Positions 5,314 to 5,318 of a DNA stretch of 5,318 bases are shown here, piece after piece; within the stretch, counting starts at the first letter, position 1, and every line of letters starts with the position of its first letter. Under the pieces are notes generated by a model. It had not been told where the DNA came from. It was given only the letters and a program-made list of their open reading frames with translations, and made no database searches. Source of the stretch: Aquisalimonas sp. (GTDB taxonomy: Bacteria; Pseudomonadota; Gammaproteobacteria; Nitrococcales; Aquisalimonadaceae); the NCBI GenBank assembly GCA_007133445.1, contig SLMR01000420.1:1-5318 (forward strand). Direction: 5' to 3'. The translations under genes were made by a program, and so were the position numbers.

Positions 5314-5318
5314 ATGCG
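5314..5318 (+). CDS. Start of a further plus-strand gene, cut by the window end
   Basis: Only the ATG and two more bases are inside the window, so the product cannot be named. The call rests on a strong purine-rich Shine-Dalgarno (GGGAGGAG, 5298-5305) ending 8 nt before the ATG, plus a possible promoter upstream. It lies 126 bp after hslR on the same strand. Confidence 0.5.

Overview
The window is GC-rich chromosomal DNA from a gammaproteobacterium. The Hsp15 (HslR) and RraA homologues and the DMT permease fit that group. A RuBisCO-like protein next to a phosphoribulokinase suggests, by inference only, a halophilic or sulfur-type lineage such as the Ectothiorhodospiraceae; genus and species cannot be fixed from sequence alone. 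No transposase, tRNA, rRNA or CRISPR array is visible.

Layout, left to right. Bases 1-160 are non-coding and hold one short GTAG-hairpin (REP-like) repeat. Bases 161-2144, minus strand, hold a tight two-gene unit: an EamA/DMT permease gene, then a RuBisCO-like protein (form IV) gene overlapping it by 8 bp. Bases 2145-2463 are a non-coding island with three more copies of the repeat in alternating orientation. Bases 2464-3741, minus strand, hold a second pair: a phosphoribulokinase-like kinase, then a 77-residue two-helix membrane protein. Bases 3742-3833 are a divergent promoter region. Bases 3834-5187, plus strand, hold rraA-like, a tandem-CBS-domain gene and hslR, spaced 20 bp apart and then overlapping by 4 bp. 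Bases 5188-5313 hold an inverted repeat and a possible promoter, followed by a strong ribosome binding site and an ATG that probably opens another gene cut off by the window edge.

How the genes may work together. The plus-strand trio looks like a small housekeeping or stress operon (2-keto-acid aldolase or RNase E regulator, nucleotide-sensing CBS protein, ribosome-associated Hsp15). The minus-strand genes are more unusual. The kinase keeps the ribulose-5-phosphate-binding residues of true phosphoribulokinase. The RuBisCO homologue keeps the carbamate-site lysine and the phosphate-loop glycines but has lost residues needed for CO2 fixation. A permease shares its operon. This suggests a pathway on a phosphorylated ketose (enolisation, isomerisation or decarboxylation) rather than the Calvin cycle. 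That is an inference from family membership and proximity.
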